Shown here one piece after another: positions 1-6,953 of a stretch of DNA of 13,562 nt. The notes under the pieces were generated by a model that had not been told where the DNA came from, did not search any database, and worked only from the letters and a program-made list of their open reading frames with translations. The position numbers and the translations under genes were made by a program. The DNA comes from Planctomycetales bacterium (GTDB lineage: Bacteria > Planctomycetota > Planctomycetia > Pirellulales > UBA7805), in assembly GCA_011772275.1 (NCBI GenBank), contig WVZU01000235.1, positions 5,488 through 19,049 on the forward strand. The letters run 5' to 3'. How positions within the stretch are numbered: the stretch's first letter is position 1; every line of letters starts with the position of its first letter.

Positions 1-2
1 TG

Positions 3-512
3 CTGGCCTTCGTACTCATCGCCGTCGTGATGGTCGCCTGGTTCCGCAGCCTGCGGGCCGGGCTGCTGACGATGTTCCCCAACGTCTTCCCCGCCGCCGT
101 GATCTTCGGCTACATGGGCTGGCGAGGCCTGATTGTCGATATCGGCTCGATGATGACCGCCAGCGTGGCCATGGGCATCGCGGTGGACGACACGGTGCAC
201 TATTTGACCTGGTTCCGCCGCGGCCTGCAAAACGGACTCTCTCGCCGCGACGCGCTGATCGACGCCTACCAACGCTGCTCGCGGGCCATGGCGCAGACCA
301 CCATGATCGCCGGGCTGAGCCTGCTGGTCTTCGTCTTCAGCAGCTTTCAACCCGTCTCCCAGTTTGGCCTCTTGATGTTCGTGCTGTTGGTGGCCGCGCT
401 GGTCGGCGACCTGATCTTCCTGCCGGCCCTGCTGGCCAGCCGGGCCGGGAGACTTTTCGAGCCCAGTCCTGCCGTCGCCCTCCCCACCCCAGTGGAACAG
501 CCGGTGGCGTAG
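3..512 (+). CDS. MMPL/RND-superfamily exporter, C-terminal fragment (5' end outside window)
   Basis: The reading frame is already open at the left edge, so this is the last 169 residues of a longer membrane protein. It ends at TAG 510-512. Four or five hydrophobic segments are visible. Between them lies the motif MGIAVDDTVHYLTWFRRG (about 171-224), the TM4-type Asp-Asp signature of the MMPL and 'predicted exporter' branch of the RND superfamily. In that family the acidic pair takes part in proton translocation. The end (LVGDLIFLPALLAS, then a short Pro-rich tail) matches the usual finish after the last helix. The substrate cannot be read from this part; hopanoid or lipid and small-molecule export are known roles of relatives. 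A GTG at 27 is internal and not a start. The family call is firm, the substrate is unknown. Confidence 0.85.
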   Translation: MAFVLIAVVMVAWFRSLRAGLLTMFPNVFPAAVIFGYMGWRGLIVDIGSMMTASVAMGIAVDDTVHYLTWFRRGLQNGLSRRDALIDAYQRCSRAMAQTTMIAGLSLLVFVFSSFQPVSQFGLLMFVLLVAALVGDLIFLPALLASRAGRLFEPSPAVALPTPVEQPVA

Positions 513-524
513 GCGGCCCGCCCC

Positions 525-538
525 CTGGCGGCCGCCAG
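525..538. repeat. 14-bp perfect palindrome just after the exporter stop
   Basis: CTGGCGGCCGCCAG is perfectly self-complementary and begins 13 nt after the exporter stop codon. A GC stem here could help end transcription, but no T-run follows, so it is not a standard intrinsic terminator. In DNA this GC-rich a short palindrome may also be chance. Confidence 0.3.
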
Positions 539-707
539 CAGCTTGACCCCTCGCGGCAATCCCGCCAAGGGCGAACCCCTCTGGCGTCCAAACTAAGGGA
601 CTGGCTACATTTCTACCTACCATTTCGCGACCGGGTCGTGGACAGGGCCGCGGAAGCGGCCGGACCCGTCGCTGCGGCTGCCGGCTGTGGCAGGAGGCCA
701 AGGGATA

Positions 708-727
708 CCCGCCGGTCGACCGGCGGG
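708..727. promoter_or_regulatory. 20-bp perfect palindrome upstream of the FGase-family gene
   Basis: The two half-sites CCCGCCGGTC and GACCGGCGGG are exact reverse complements with no spacer. The site ends 37 nt before the proposed ATG at 765. A perfect 20-bp dyad suits a dimeric regulator's operator or a strong 5'-UTR hairpin. It lies in a generally GC-rich stretch and no promoter could be placed around it, so the regulatory role is inferred. Confidence 0.4.
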
Positions 728-764
728 CAGGCCTTCCAGGGCGGACGAGCCTGTGGGGGGATTT

Positions 765-1550
765 ATGGACCAGCCAACCTGGCAGTTACAGATGGGAGAG
801 GGCCCCTTGGTGGCGGCCGCACTCCACGACGGCCACGCGGTTCGTGACGAACTGATCCCGCTGCTGGCGATTGCCGATAGCGAGCGACTCCGCGAAGAAG
901 ACCCTTTCACCGGCCTGTGGACGACGATGGCACCCACCCGCCTTCTCGGACTCCGCTCGCGGTTCGAACTCGATTTGAATCGGCCTCGCGAAAAGGCCGT
1001 CTACCGGACGCCGCAAGATTCGTGGGGGCTACAGGTCTGGAAGGCTCCCCTGCCCGAAAAAGTCGTCAGCCGGTCGCTGGCCGCCTGGGACACCTTCTAC
1101 GACCATGTCCACGCCTTGCTGGCCCGGCTGGTCGAACAGCATCCGCAGGTGGTGGTCTTTGACATTCACAGCTACAACCACCGGCGCGGTGGGCCAGAAG
1201 GCCCGCCAGCCCCGCCTGCCGAAAACCCGGAAGTCAACCTTGGCACCGGCAGCATGGACCGCCAGCGGTGGGCACCGATCGTTGACCGGCTGATCCACGA
1301 ACTGACAAACTATGACTATCAAGGCCGCCACCTGGATGTCCGTGAAAATGTCAAGTTTTTTGGGGGACATTTTCCGACCTGGATTCATCAGACCTTTCCG
1401 CAAAACGTCTGCGCGGTGGCCATCGAATTCAAGAAGTTCTTCATGGATGAATGGACAGGACAACCCGATCGAGATCAGCTGTTCGCCATCGGCCAGGCGC
1501 TGCGGGCAGCGGCGGAGGGTGTCGGGGAGGAATTGCAAGCTGTGGGTTAG
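765..1550 (+). CDS. N-formylglutamate amidohydrolase (FGase) family protein
   Basis: A 261-residue protein, normal for the FGase family (HutG-type N-formylglutamate deformylases and relatives), which are metal-dependent hydrolases related in fold to zinc carboxypeptidases. Visible family marks are LHDGHAVRDE (His21, His24), FELDLNRP (67-74), VVFDIHSY with the Asp133-x-His135-Ser motif, and Glu221 in VAIEFKKFFMDE. ATG 765 is chosen because GGGGGG (755-760) sits 4 nt upstream; a longer frame from 687 would add 26 low-complexity residues that do not look native. No histidine-utilisation genes flank it. Two GshB-like ATP-grasp ligases follow on the same strand, an association also reported for this family outside histidine breakdown. 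The substrate is therefore more likely an acylated amino acid or peptide made by that pathway. Family assignment is firm, substrate open. Confidence 0.88.
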   Translation: MDQPTWQLQMGEGPLVAAALHDGHAVRDELIPLLAIADSERLREEDPFTGLWTTMAPTRLLGLRSRFELDLNRPREKAVYRTPQDSWGLQVWKAPLPEKVVSRSLAAWDTFYDHVHALLARLVEQHPQVVVFDIHSYNHRRGGPEGPPAPPAENPEVNLGTGSMDRQRWAPIVDRLIHELTNYDYQGRHLDVRENVKFFGGHFPTWIHQTFPQNVCAVAIEFKKFFMDEWTGQPDRDQLFAIGQALRAAAEGVGEELQAVG

Positions 1551-1755
1551 AAAGAGGGGAAAGCCCTGCACGATTTGCGACCCATGAACGGAAGTCCTGG
1601 ACGGTCGGTTGCCGGCCGATCCGCCGCGACCGGCCTGCTGAGCGACCTTTTCCTTTCCGCAGCCGGCCCTGGCGACAGTCGCCGCTGCGGGCGGCGAATC
1701 CAGCCGGCGGGGGTGTCCGGTTTCGGCCCCCCGCGGGGGGAGCTGCGGGGTGTAC

Positions 1756-1790
1756 GGCGCCCGCTGGCCAGCCGGGGGCCCGTTTTCTTT
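1756..1790 (+). terminator. Possible intrinsic terminator downstream of FGase gene
   Basis: A GC-rich imperfect dyad (GCCCGCTGG / CCAGCCGGGGGC) is followed at once by CGTTTTCTTT, the only T-rich run in this region. It lies about 205 nt after the FGase stop and 113 nt before the next start. The stem is imperfect and other pairings are possible, so this is tentative. Confidence 0.3.
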
Positions 1791-1889
1791 GCGGGGGGGC
1801 TTGCCGACCAAGCCGCCTCGTGGCCATGGTGATCGTTGGTCCGCGGATTGCGACACAGTGTCAGGTCGCAGCCGCGGGAAGGATGAGCG

Positions 1890-1895
1890 AAGGAG
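1890..1895 (+). promoter_or_regulatory. Ribosome binding site deciding the GTG start at 1903
   Basis: AAGGAG with 7-nt spacing to GTG 1903. This is the clearest Shine-Dalgarno in the window and rules against the longer frame that begins near 1750. Confidence 0.7.
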
Positions 1896-1902
1896 TGGCG
1901 TT

Positions 1903-2952
1903 GTGAAGATTGGTTTTTTGGTCAACGACGTGATGACCGAACAGCCGGGGTACACCACCATGCGGCTGGCCCATGAGGCGCATAGCCGCGGCCACGATAC
2001 GTGGGTGATGGGTGTGGGAGAATTGGCCTACGATCCCGACGACTGTATTCGTGGCCGGGCCCGCGCGGCCCGCCCGGAAAGGCGGTGCAAAACTCCCGAA
2101 TCATATACCGCGGAATTGCAAGGGAACCACGCCGTCCGCCATCGGATTACGGTGGACGACCTGGACGTGCTGATGCTGCGCAACGTCCCTTCAGACGATC
2201 TGCTCAGCCGTCCTTGGGCCGTCACGGCGGCGGCCGAATTCGGGAGGCTGGCCGCTCGACGCGGCGTGATTGTGGTAAACGACCCCAACGGGCTGGCCAA
2301 AGCGTCCAGCAAGATGTATTTCCAATTGTTTCCGGAAGAAGTTCGCCCCCGCACCCTGATCACCCGGGACAACGCCGAGATCAAGGCCTTCGCCCAGGAG
2401 GAGGGTGGCAATATCGTGCTCAAACCGCTGCAAGGCTCGGGCGGTGCGGGTGTCTTCCTGGTCCGGCCGGACGATGTTCCCAACATCAACCAGATGATTG
2501 ACGCGGTCAGCCGGGATGGCTTCGTGATCGCTCAACAGTACCTGCCGGCCGCGGTCGACGGCGACATGCGGCTCTTCGTGATGAATGGGCGGCCGCTGCA
2601 GGCCAAGGGCAAGTACGCCGCCTTTCGGCGTGTGCGTAGCGGGGGGGACATGCGCAGCAACATTCACGCGGGCGGCAAGCTCGCCCCCGCCGAGGTCGAT
2701 GACATGGCACTCAGAATCGCCGAGATTGTCCGGCCCAAGCTGGTCCAGGACGGCATGTTTCTGGTCGGGCTGGACATCGTCGGCGACAAGCTGATGGAGA
2801 TCAATGTCTTCAGCCCGGGCGGCCTGGGCAGCGCGCAACGCTTTACGAAAATCAATTTCAACCGATATGTGATCCACGCCTTGGAACGCAAAGTGAACTA
2901 TATGAATTTTTATGGCCGCAATTTTGACAACGTCGACATGTGCACGTTGTAG
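1903..2952 (+). CDS. GshB/RimK-like ATP-grasp ligase, paralogue 1
   Basis: A 349-residue ATP-grasp ligase resembling glutathione synthetase GshB (about 316 residues in E. coli). The N-terminal GshB-like domain starts MKIGFLVNDV and includes LDVLMLRNVPSDD, the counterpart of GshB's DVILMRKDPP. ATP-binding elements follow: VLKPLQGSGGAGVF (glycine-rich loop), QQYLPAA..GDMRLFVMNG, GGDMRSNIHAGG, and VGLDIVGDKLMEINVFSPGG with the Mg2+-binding Glu/Asn. All expected catalytic residues appear present. The family forms amide bonds through acyl-phosphates using ATP. GTG 1903 is chosen because AAGGAG (1890-1895) is 7 nt upstream and translation then opens exactly at the family N-terminus; the frame stays open further upstream without homologous sequence. 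It differs from GshB in a C-terminal extension ending NFDNVDMCTL. No gamma-glutamylcysteine ligase is nearby, so the true substrates are unknown. Confidence 0.9.
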   Translation: MKIGFLVNDVMTEQPGYTTMRLAHEAHSRGHDTWVMGVGELAYDPDDCIRGRARAARPERRCKTPESYTAELQGNHAVRHRITVDDLDVLMLRNVPSDDLLSRPWAVTAAAEFGRLAARRGVIVVNDPNGLAKASSKMYFQLFPEEVRPRTLITRDNAEIKAFAQEEGGNIVLKPLQGSGGAGVFLVRPDDVPNINQMIDAVSRDGFVIAQQYLPAAVDGDMRLFVMNGRPLQAKGKYAAFRRVRSGGDMRSNIHAGGKLAPAEVDDMALRIAEIVRPKLVQDGMFLVGLDIVGDKLMEINVFSPGGLGSAQRFTKINFNRYVIHALERKVNYMNFYGRNFDNVDMCTL

Positions 2953-2994
2953 CGAACTGTGGCAGGTCTCCGCATTCGGAATACGGGAGAGGAT

Positions 2995-4038
2995 ATGCGG
3001 ATCGGGTTTATCGTCAACGACGTCAAGACGGAAGAGGGCAAGTTCACAACCAGCCGTCTGGGACAGGCCGCCGTCAATCGTGGGCACGAAGTCTGGGTCC
3101 TCGGCGTGGGAGACCTGGCATACGATCCCGATGACATGGTTCGCGCCCGGGCGACGTCGGTTCCCAAAGAGCGTTACGGCAGCAGCGATTCCTACACAAT
3201 GGACTTGCAAGGCAAGCGGGCGGTGCAGCGGCGGATCACCTTGGATGAACTGGACGTGCTGATGTTGCGCAACGTCCCCTCCGACGATTACTTAAAGCGT
3301 CCCTGGGCCTCGACGGCGGCCACCGAGTTCGCCCGCGTCGCCATGCGGCACGGCGTCATCGTGCTCAACGATCCCAACGGCCTGGCCAAAGCCTCCAGCA
3401 AGATGTACTTCCAGCTTTTTCCCGAAGAGGTCCGGCCGCGGACCCTGATCACGCGGTCCCGCGACGAGATCAAGGCATTTGCACAGGAAACGGGGACCAT
3501 CGTGATCAAGCCGCTGCAAGGTTCGGGCGGTGCGGGCGTGTTTTTAGTCCGCCCCTCCGACATCCCCAACCTCAACCAGATGATCGACGCGGTCAGCCGC
3601 GACGGATTCGTGATCGCTCAGGAATATCTCCCGGCTGCCGAACAGGGCGACCTGCGACTGTTTGTCATGAACGGCCGTCCTTTGAGGGTCGGTCGAAAAT
3701 ACGCTGCCTTCCGTCGCGTCCGCAGCGGCGGCGACCTCCGCAGCAACATCCACGCCGGTGGGACGAAAGCGGCCGCCGAAGTCGATTCCAAGATCCTCCA
3801 CATCGCGGAAGTGGTGCGTCCCAAACTGGTCCAGGACGGTATGTTCCTGGTGGGACTCGACATTGTCGGCGACAAACTGATGGAAATAAACGTCTTCAGC
3901 CCCGGCGGACTCGGCAGTGCTCAACTGTTCGAAAAAGTCAACTTCGCCGCCACGGTGATTGAATCGATCGAGCGGAAAGTTCAGTACATGCAGTATTACG
4001 GACGAAATTTTGACAACGTCGACATGTGTACCTTGTAA
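2995..4038 (+). CDS. GshB/RimK-like ATP-grasp ligase, paralogue 2
   Basis: A 347-residue tandem paralogue of the preceding gene, about 75% identical by hand alignment (262 of 349 positions, one gap in the variable N-terminal part and one near the ATP loop). It keeps the same ATP-grasp elements: VIKPLQGSGGAGVF, QEYLPAA..GDLRLFVMNG, GGDLRSNIHAGG and VGLDIVGDKLMEINVFSPGG. ATG 2995 is preceded by GGGAGAGG (2985-2992), and the protein then opens MRIGFIVNDV like its twin. The 42-bp gap implies cotranscription. Differences concentrate in the N-terminal domain (about residues 11-75) and just before the tail, whereas the ATP-binding core is nearly fixed. This fits two ligases acting on different acceptors, or a heteromer. 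Both end in the same 13 residues, YGRNFDNVDMCTL. The family is certain, the reaction unknown. Confidence 0.9.
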   Translation: MRIGFIVNDVKTEEGKFTTSRLGQAAVNRGHEVWVLGVGDLAYDPDDMVRARATSVPKERYGSSDSYTMDLQGKRAVQRRITLDELDVLMLRNVPSDDYLKRPWASTAATEFARVAMRHGVIVLNDPNGLAKASSKMYFQLFPEEVRPRTLITRSRDEIKAFAQETGTIVIKPLQGSGGAGVFLVRPSDIPNLNQMIDAVSRDGFVIAQEYLPAAEQGDLRLFVMNGRPLRVGRKYAAFRRVRSGGDLRSNIHAGGTKAAAEVDSKILHIAEVVRPKLVQDGMFLVGLDIVGDKLMEINVFSPGGLGSAQLFEKVNFAATVIESIERKVQYMQYYGRNFDNVDMCTL

Positions 4039-4117
4039 AGGGCCAGGGTTCCACGGTCTGGAGCGCTCGTCGATGACCTGCCACTCCCGGCGATCTACCT
4101 GACCTTCCGGCCGGAGA

Positions 4118-4138
4118 GGGGAGCCCGTTCCCCAGAGG
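4118..4138 (+). promoter_or_regulatory. Small hairpin abutting the kinase ribosome binding site
   Basis: GGGGA (4118-4122) can pair with TCCCC (4129-4133) across a 6-nt loop. The probable Shine-Dalgarno AGAGG (4134-4138) follows directly, 5 nt before ATG 4144. The stem is only 5 bp, so any effect on translation is speculative, but the ribosome binding site itself supports the chosen start. Confidence 0.3.
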
Positions 4139-4143
4139 CGACC

Positions 4144-5436
4144 ATGCTGAAAACACGCCAGAAACTCGGCAAGTATCAGATCGAGCGGAAGTTGGGGGAA
4201 GGCGGCTTTGCCCTGGTCTACCAGGCCCGCGATACCATAGAAGGGGTGCGGGTCGCCCTGAAAATACCCTATCCGCACCTGGTGACGCCGGACACCCTGG
4301 AGGATTTTCGCCACGAGGTCCGCGTTGCCGCGCGGTTGGAGCATCCTCATATTTTGCCGCTGAAGAATGCCGAATTTATCAATGGCCATTTCGTCATCAC
4401 CACGGCGCTCGGACAAGGTACGCTCGCCGACCGCCTCCAAAAACGATTGTCGTTTGCCACGGCACTCGACTTTGCCGAACAGATGCTGGCTGCAGTGGCG
4501 TATGCCCACGAAAACCGCATCATCCATTGCGACATCAAGCCAGACAATTTTCTGCTCTTCCCCGGCAACCGCCTCCGCCTGACCGATTTTGGCATCGCAC
4601 GCGTGGCGCAAAAGACGATCAAGGCTTCCGGCGAAGGGACGGTGGGCTACATCGCGCCGGAACAGGCCATGGGCAAGCCCTCCTTCGCTTCGGACGTCTT
4701 CAGCCTGGGGCTGATTCTGTATCGCATGTTTTCCGGCCAGCTACCGGACTGGCCTTACGACTGGCCTCCCGTCGGTTACGATCGTCTCCGCCGCCGCCTG
4801 CACCCCGAGATGCTGGGGGTGGTCCGCAAAGCCGTACAGGTCGACGTCCGTCGTCGCTACCGCAACGCGGGCCAGATGCTGGCCGCCTTCGGCCGAGCCA
4901 AACCGCGCGCCATCCGGTTTGCGGCCAGCCGATACGGGCAAGCGAAGCCCAAAACGACGCGCCGCGACTGGCAGGCGATCCGGCGCCAGGAATTTGTGCG
5001 TCAGTTCGGAAAACTTCTGGAGGCCCGCTTCGCCTGCTCGGCATGCCAGGGTCCCGTCTCCGAACCAATGACCTGCTGTCCCTGGTGCGGGAAGGCTCGA
5101 CGGAAACACGACGCCGAAACGCGATTCCCCATCCACTGCCCCCGCTGCCACCGCGGGATGAAACTCGATTGGCGCTACTGTGCCTGGTGCTATGGCCCCG
5201 GTTTTGAAGTCCAAGGCAATCGCGCCTATTCCGACGTCCGCTACACCGCTCGCTGTGAAAACGAACGTTGCGAGCGAAAAAAGCTGATGCCTTTCATGCG
5301 ATACTGTCCCTGGTGCCATACGCGCGTCCGCCGCACTTGGAACATTACAGGCTCGCAAGAAAAGTGCGCCCGCTGCGACTGGGGAGTCCTGCGGGCCTTC
5401 TGGAGCTACTGTCCGTGGTGCAGCAAGAAACTCTGA
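4144..5436 (+). CDS. Ser/Thr protein kinase with four C-terminal zinc-ribbon units
   Basis: A 430-residue protein with two parts. Residues 10 to about 255 form a Hanks-type kinase: glycine loop LGEGGFALV (18-26), VALK with Lys40, helix-C Glu58, catalytic loop HCDIKPDN (Asp130), DFG at 148-150, GTVGYIAPE (165-173) and SDVFSLG. The Arg of the usual HRD motif is Cys, so this is a non-RD kinase not expected to depend on classic activation-loop phosphorylation. Residues 298-426 carry eight Cys pairs (298/301, 312/315, 332/335, 346/349, 371/376, 388/391, 408/411, 423/426), that is, four four-Cys zinc ribbons whose second knuckle reads YCPWC, YCAWC or CCPWC. No transmembrane helix or extracellular sensor is seen, so it should be cytosolic, with the ribbons binding protein or nucleic acid. 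The ATP-grasp gene ends 105 bp upstream; mgtE begins 19 bp downstream. Kinase and ribbon calls are firm, the target is unknown. Confidence 0.9.
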   Translation: MLKTRQKLGKYQIERKLGEGGFALVYQARDTIEGVRVALKIPYPHLVTPDTLEDFRHEVRVAARLEHPHILPLKNAEFINGHFVITTALGQGTLADRLQKRLSFATALDFAEQMLAAVAYAHENRIIHCDIKPDNFLLFPGNRLRLTDFGIARVAQKTIKASGEGTVGYIAPEQAMGKPSFASDVFSLGLILYRMFSGQLPDWPYDWPPVGYDRLRRRLHPEMLGVVRKAVQVDVRRRYRNAGQMLAAFGRAKPRAIRFAASRYGQAKPKTTRRDWQAIRRQEFVRQFGKLLEARFACSACQGPVSEPMTCCPWCGKARRKHDAETRFPIHCPRCHRGMKLDWRYCAWCYGPGFEVQGNRAYSDVRYTARCENERCERKKLMPFMRYCPWCHTRVRRTWNITGSQEKCARCDWGVLRAFWSYCPWCSKKL

Positions 5437-5455
5437 AGTTTCCGGAGCGTCCCTG

Positions 5456-6823
5456 GTGATGGAAGAGCGTGATCAGCAGGAACCGTGGGACCAGCTTCGC
5501 CGCCTGGTGCAACAACACGACGCACAAGAACTTGCCGGCTTTCTGGAAGAACTCTCGCCGGGAGAAGCCGTCCGTGCCGTACTCCGCCTGGACCCGGCCC
5601 ATCAGACGCAGCTCCTCTTGACCCTGGCCCCCCAGGACGCTGCAGAACTCATCGAAGAGATGCCCCATGCCGAGGCGGCGGGGCTGGTGGAACACTTGCC
5701 TGCCGAAACCGCGGCCGCCATCGTACAGCAATTGCCCAGCGCCGAACAAGCGGATCTGGTCGGCGAACTGCCGATGTCCGAAGCGGACGCGATCCTCGCA
5801 AACATGGAAGTTCCCCAAGCGAACCAGTTGCGTTCGCTGGCCAGTTATCACAACGATGTGGCCGGCGGCATCATGGTCACGGAATTGCTCTCTTATCCCA
5901 GCGAATTCACCGTCGACGACGTGATTGGGGACCTGCGGGCCAACGCCGACCGATATGCCCGGTTCAACGTGCAGTACGTCTTTGTGACCACGAACGGCCA
6001 ACGCCTGGTGGGCGTACTGCGGCTCCGCGATCTGCTCCTTTCGCCCCGCAACGTCATGGTCAAGCAGATCATGCAGCAGGATTTGTTATCGTTTCCTGAC
6101 GACGCCACCTTGGACGAACTGCGCGAGTTTTTTGACAGCCACAATTATTTTGGCGTGCCGATCACCGATCGCCGAGGGTGCCTGCTGGGCGTCGTGCACC
6201 GCTCGGCCGTCGAAGAAGCACTCGGACAAAGGGCCGAAAGTGACTACCGCCGCTCGCAAGGTATTCTCTACGAGGAACTCCGCAGCATGCCCGCCCTCGT
6301 CCGCTCGCGAAGGCGGCTCGGCTGGCTGACCGTCAACATCCTCCTGAACGTTGTCGCGGCCAGCGTGATCGCGTTTTTTCAGGACACCCTGGCCCAGGTT
6401 ATCGCGTTGGCGGTATTCTTGCCGATCATCTCCGATATGAGCGGTTGCACGGGCAACCAGGCGGTGGCCGTCAGCATGCGCGAACTGGCACTGGGTGTTG
6501 TCAAACCGTTCGAACTGGCGCATGTCTGGCTGAAGGAGATCACCGTCGGCATCCTCAATGGACTGGCACTGGGCCTTTTGATCGCAACCGTCGCCGTGCT
6601 CTGGAAAGGAAACCCTTACCTGGGATTGGTCATCGGCACGGCCATGGCCACCAACACCATAATCGCCGTGTCGCTGGGAGGACTCTTGCCGCTGGCAATG
6701 AAACGCATGGGCATCGATCCGGCCCTGGCCGCAGGACCTGTCCTCACCACGATTACCGACATGTGCGGCTTTTTCCTGGTGCTGGGCATCGCCACGCTGA
6801 TGCTGCCCTTTTTGGTCCCCTAG
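5456..6823 (+). CDS. mgtE: MgtE-type magnesium transporter
   Basis: A 455-residue protein, matching the usual length of about 450 for this Mg2+-gated channel. Residues 1 to about 135 are the MgtE N-terminal superhelix with repeated xxLPxxE/A turns (EEMP, EHLP, QQLP, GELP). Residues about 136-255 are paired CBS domains (GGIMVTEL, LVGVLRLRDLLL, VKQIMQQDL, LLGVVHRSAVEEAL). Residues 285-455 hold five transmembrane helices, with GCTGNQAVAVSMRELALG and DPALAAGPVLTTITDMCG. Asp435 in TTITD corresponds to the pore Asp that selects Mg2+ in the Thermus protein. GTG 5456 and ATG 5459 are adjacent in-frame starts; GGAG at 5444-5447 is 8 nt from the GTG and 11 from the ATG, so the start is uncertain by one codon. 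It follows the kinase gene by 19 bp and is probably cotranscribed. MgtE is normally gated by cytosolic Mg2+ through its N and CBS domains. Confidence 0.95.
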   Translation: MMEERDQQEPWDQLRRLVQQHDAQELAGFLEELSPGEAVRAVLRLDPAHQTQLLLTLAPQDAAELIEEMPHAEAAGLVEHLPAETAAAIVQQLPSAEQADLVGELPMSEADAILANMEVPQANQLRSLASYHNDVAGGIMVTELLSYPSEFTVDDVIGDLRANADRYARFNVQYVFVTTNGQRLVGVLRLRDLLLSPRNVMVKQIMQQDLLSFPDDATLDELREFFDSHNYFGVPITDRRGCLLGVVHRSAVEEALGQRAESDYRRSQGILYEELRSMPALVRSRRRLGWLTVNILLNVVAASVIAFFQDTLAQVIALAVFLPIISDMSGCTGNQAVAVSMRELALGVVKPFELAHVWLKEITVGILNGLALGLLIATVAVLWKGNPYLGLVIGTAMATNTIIAVSLGGLLPLAMKRMGIDPALAAGPVLTTITDMCGFFLVLGIATLMLPFLVP

Positions 6824-6953
6824 CAGCCACTAAAAATAACGGTTCTTCCGCAGCATCCGTGGGTAGATTGCTGTTTCTCAAGGGTGGCCACAGCGGCAGT
6901 TCGTCCGCCTGGGGAAGAAGTGTGAGCAGCAAGGAGCATCGGGACAAGCGGGG

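Larger units (their letters stand above)
1551..1902 (+). other. 352-bp gap between FGase and first ATP-grasp gene
   Basis: I find no convincing gene here. The stretch is very GC-rich and holds a 14-bp perfect palindrome of six C, GC, six G at 1727-1740, a possible terminator hairpin (1756-1790), and an 11-bp odd dyad GACAC-A-GTGTC at 1852-1862, 41 nt before the next start. That dyad could be an operator. The gap suggests the ATP-grasp pair may have its own promoter rather than relying fully on readthrough from the FGase gene, but no clear -35/-10 pair is visible. Confidence 0.5.

Noticed and set aside
1029..1961. 310-residue leftward frame across the FGase gene and the following gap
   Set aside because: It overlaps the FGase-family coding region and its motifs antisense and has no recognisable domain.
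1551..2952. Graspetide (microviridin-type) cluster with a small precursor peptide
   Set aside because: Two ATP-grasp genes invite the idea, but both resemble GshB rather than MvdC/MvdD-type peptide ligases, and no short open frame with a leader and acidic/Thr-rich core was found in the gaps.
2191..3210. 339-residue leftward frame across the ATP-grasp junction
   Set aside because: Antisense to both ligases, which carry complete family motifs; an equivalent shadow appears over the second copy, as expected for paralogues.
1903..4038. Plain glutathione biosynthesis (gshB)
   Set aside because: No gshA-type gene is present, there are two divergent copies, and the linkage is to an FGase-family gene. 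The symbol gshB would overclaim the reaction.
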